Source: Bacteroidaceae bacterium HV4-6-C5C | Lineage (GTDB): Bacteria; Bacteroidota; Bacteroidia; Bacteroidales; Bacteroidaceae | DNA: 64,000 nucleotides | Direction: 5' to 3' | NCBI GenBank assembly: GCA_007896885.1 | Contig: VOIU01000004.1 | Location: 1 to 64,000, forward strand | In this document: positions 63,237-64,000 of the stretch, piece after piece | How positions within the stretch are numbered: the first letter of the stretch is position 1 | How the letters are laid out: each line of letters starts with the position of its first letter | Notes under the pieces: generated by a model | What the model saw: the letters and a program-made list of their open reading frames with translations, nothing else | The model's database searches: none | Told to the model about the DNA's origin: nothing | Program-made: the position numbers and the translations under genes

Positions 63237-63407
63237 CTATTTGTCGTATCTTGAATTGCTTATCTTTTTTCCAAGTAGCCAAGCCTCGTTTTGTGTAACT
63301 AACTTTCTGCATTGATTATTTACAAGATGGAGGGCTTTTTTATTCGACACTAGTCCAAGTTTCTTGAACTCGCGAATTGATTTGTATAAATCTGCCAGTT
63401 TATTCAT
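63237..63407 (-). CDS. Small ORF of 56 residues with a shared N-terminus
   Basis: Starts ATG 63407, ends TAG 63237. The product begins MNKLADLYKSIREFKKLGL and aligns with MSRLSKLYEAIETLRKEGV of the 215-residue protein downstream, suggesting a common docking helix. The remainder is basic (VNNQCRKLVTQNEAW). Gap to the next gene is 66 bp. A real small gene or a truncated paralogue. Confidence 0.55.
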   Translation of the reverse strand: MNKLADLYKSIREFKKLGLVSNKKALHLVNNQCRKLVTQNEAWLLGKKISNSRYDK

Positions 63408-63495
63408 GATTCTATCTTTAAAGTTGACGAAATATAGTTGTATTTACAAAAGTAGTGAATAACTTTCATGTCAAATTAATAAATGTAATAAAAAT

Positions 63496-64000
63496 ATGAT
63501 TTACGGGTATATTAGAGTTAGTAGTGATAAACAAACAGTAGAGAACCAACGATTTGAAATAAATAATTTCTGCAAACATGCAGAATTAGAGATAGACGGG
63601 TGGATTGAAGAAACAATTAGTGGGACTAAAGCTTATAATAAGAGAGAGCTTGGACGACTATTAAGAAAGGTTCAGAGAGATGATTTAATAATTTGTGCTG
63701 AGTTATCGCGGCTTGGTCGTAATTTGTTTATGATTATGGAGATTTTAAATATCTGCATGACAAAAGAATGTAAAGTTTGGACTATTAAAGATAATTATCG
63801 TTTGGGCGAAGATATCCAAAGTAAAGTCTTGGCTTTTGCATTTGGGCTCTCGGCTGAAATAGAGCGTAACCTTATTTCACAACGAACTAAGGAGGCGTTA
63901 GCAAGAAAAAAAGCAGAAGGAGTTATATTAGGTCGTCCTAAAGGGAAAAAAAATTCACCTGAAAAATATAAATTATCAGGTAAGGAAATTTTAATAAATG
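63496..64000 (+). CDS. Serine recombinase (Mpi-like invertase), 3' end outside window
   Basis: 168 codons visible. The resolvase/invertase catalytic start MIYGYIRVSSDKQTVENQRFEI contains the nucleophilic Ser; ELSRLGRNLFMIMEILN and SAEIERNLISQRTKEALA follow, then a DNA-binding linker (GVILGRPKGKK). The closest remembered relatives are Bacteroides master DNA invertases that flip surface-gene promoters, but single-site resolvases are similar. The frame is open at the right edge. Confidence 0.92.
   Translation, partial: MIYGYIRVSSDKQTVENQRFEINNFCKHAELEIDGWIEETISGTKAYNKRELGRLLRKVQRDDLIICAELSRLGRNLFMIMEILNICMTKECKVWTIKDNYRLGEDIQSKVLAFAFGLSAEIERNLISQRTKEALARKKAEGVILGRPKGKKNSPEKYKLSGKEILIN

Overview
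The window comes from a Bacteroides-like member of the Bacteroidales. Indicators are an A+T-rich chromosome, promoters of the TAnnTTTG type instead of the sigma-70 -10 box, a tmRNA encoding the tag GENNYALAA, a SusC/SusD pair with GH97, a short histone-H1-like protein, and lineage-typical genes (DUF4831, LptE-like lipoprotein beside secG). No rRNA operon or insertion sequence was recognised. One tRNA (Trp) and one tmRNA are present.

Layout. 0-4.5 kb: end of a sigma-54 activator, LptE-like lipoprotein, TPR-like protein, secG, an MFS carrier and a PqqD-like protein. 4.5-10 kb: DUF4831 protein, beta-propeller lactonase, tmRNA, then a phosphate-transport pair (PhoU-like DUF47 plus Pit). 10-16 kb: dinB, YccF, an unlisted 44-residue protein, then a LytTR membrane regulator followed by a TonB-dependent receptor and a DUF2141 protein. 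16-22.4 kb: rny, a candidate structured RNA, zapA, a coiled-coil partner, a nucleosidase, DUF454, a phosphodiester glycosidase and a phosphoesterase. 22.7-35.4 kb: tRNA-Trp and a stretch rich in DNA repair and radical-SAM genes (UDG-like, KamA-like, a radical SAM/HhH protein with its partner, MGMT-like, endonuclease IV) mixed with SDR, YjbQ, GNAT and SGNH genes. 35.7-45.5 kb: GH28, YceI, and an RND efflux operon (adaptor, pump, TolC, thioredoxin-like protein, small membrane protein) divergent from an AraC regulator. 45.8-57.5 kb: GNAT, a CfiA-like metallo-beta-lactamase fused to an SGNH hydrolase, then a polysaccharide-utilisation locus on the minus strand (SusC, SusD, six-hairpin glycosidase-like protein, GH97).

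57.8 kb to the end is an accessory region. On the plus strand, two related XRE regulators precede a closely packed trio: AbiTii-domain protein, dual-specificity-type phosphatase, HAD phosphatase. This is the best candidate for an undescribed system, plausibly phage defence. On the minus strand, a Fic enzyme with an N-terminal VbhA-like segment lies after a 215-residue protein and a 56-residue ORF that share a similar N-terminus. A serine recombinase runs off the right edge. The Fic gene carries four 11-bp tandem repeats; 11 is not a multiple of 3, so slippage would change its C-terminus.

Non-coding signals of note are a 15-bp perfect inverted repeat over the dinB promoter, phased TCAC boxes upstream of the TonB receptor gene, three long or nested hairpins at gene ends, and an ACAGATGGT repeat cluster. 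All family names are by recognition of motifs and sequence style; no database search was possible.
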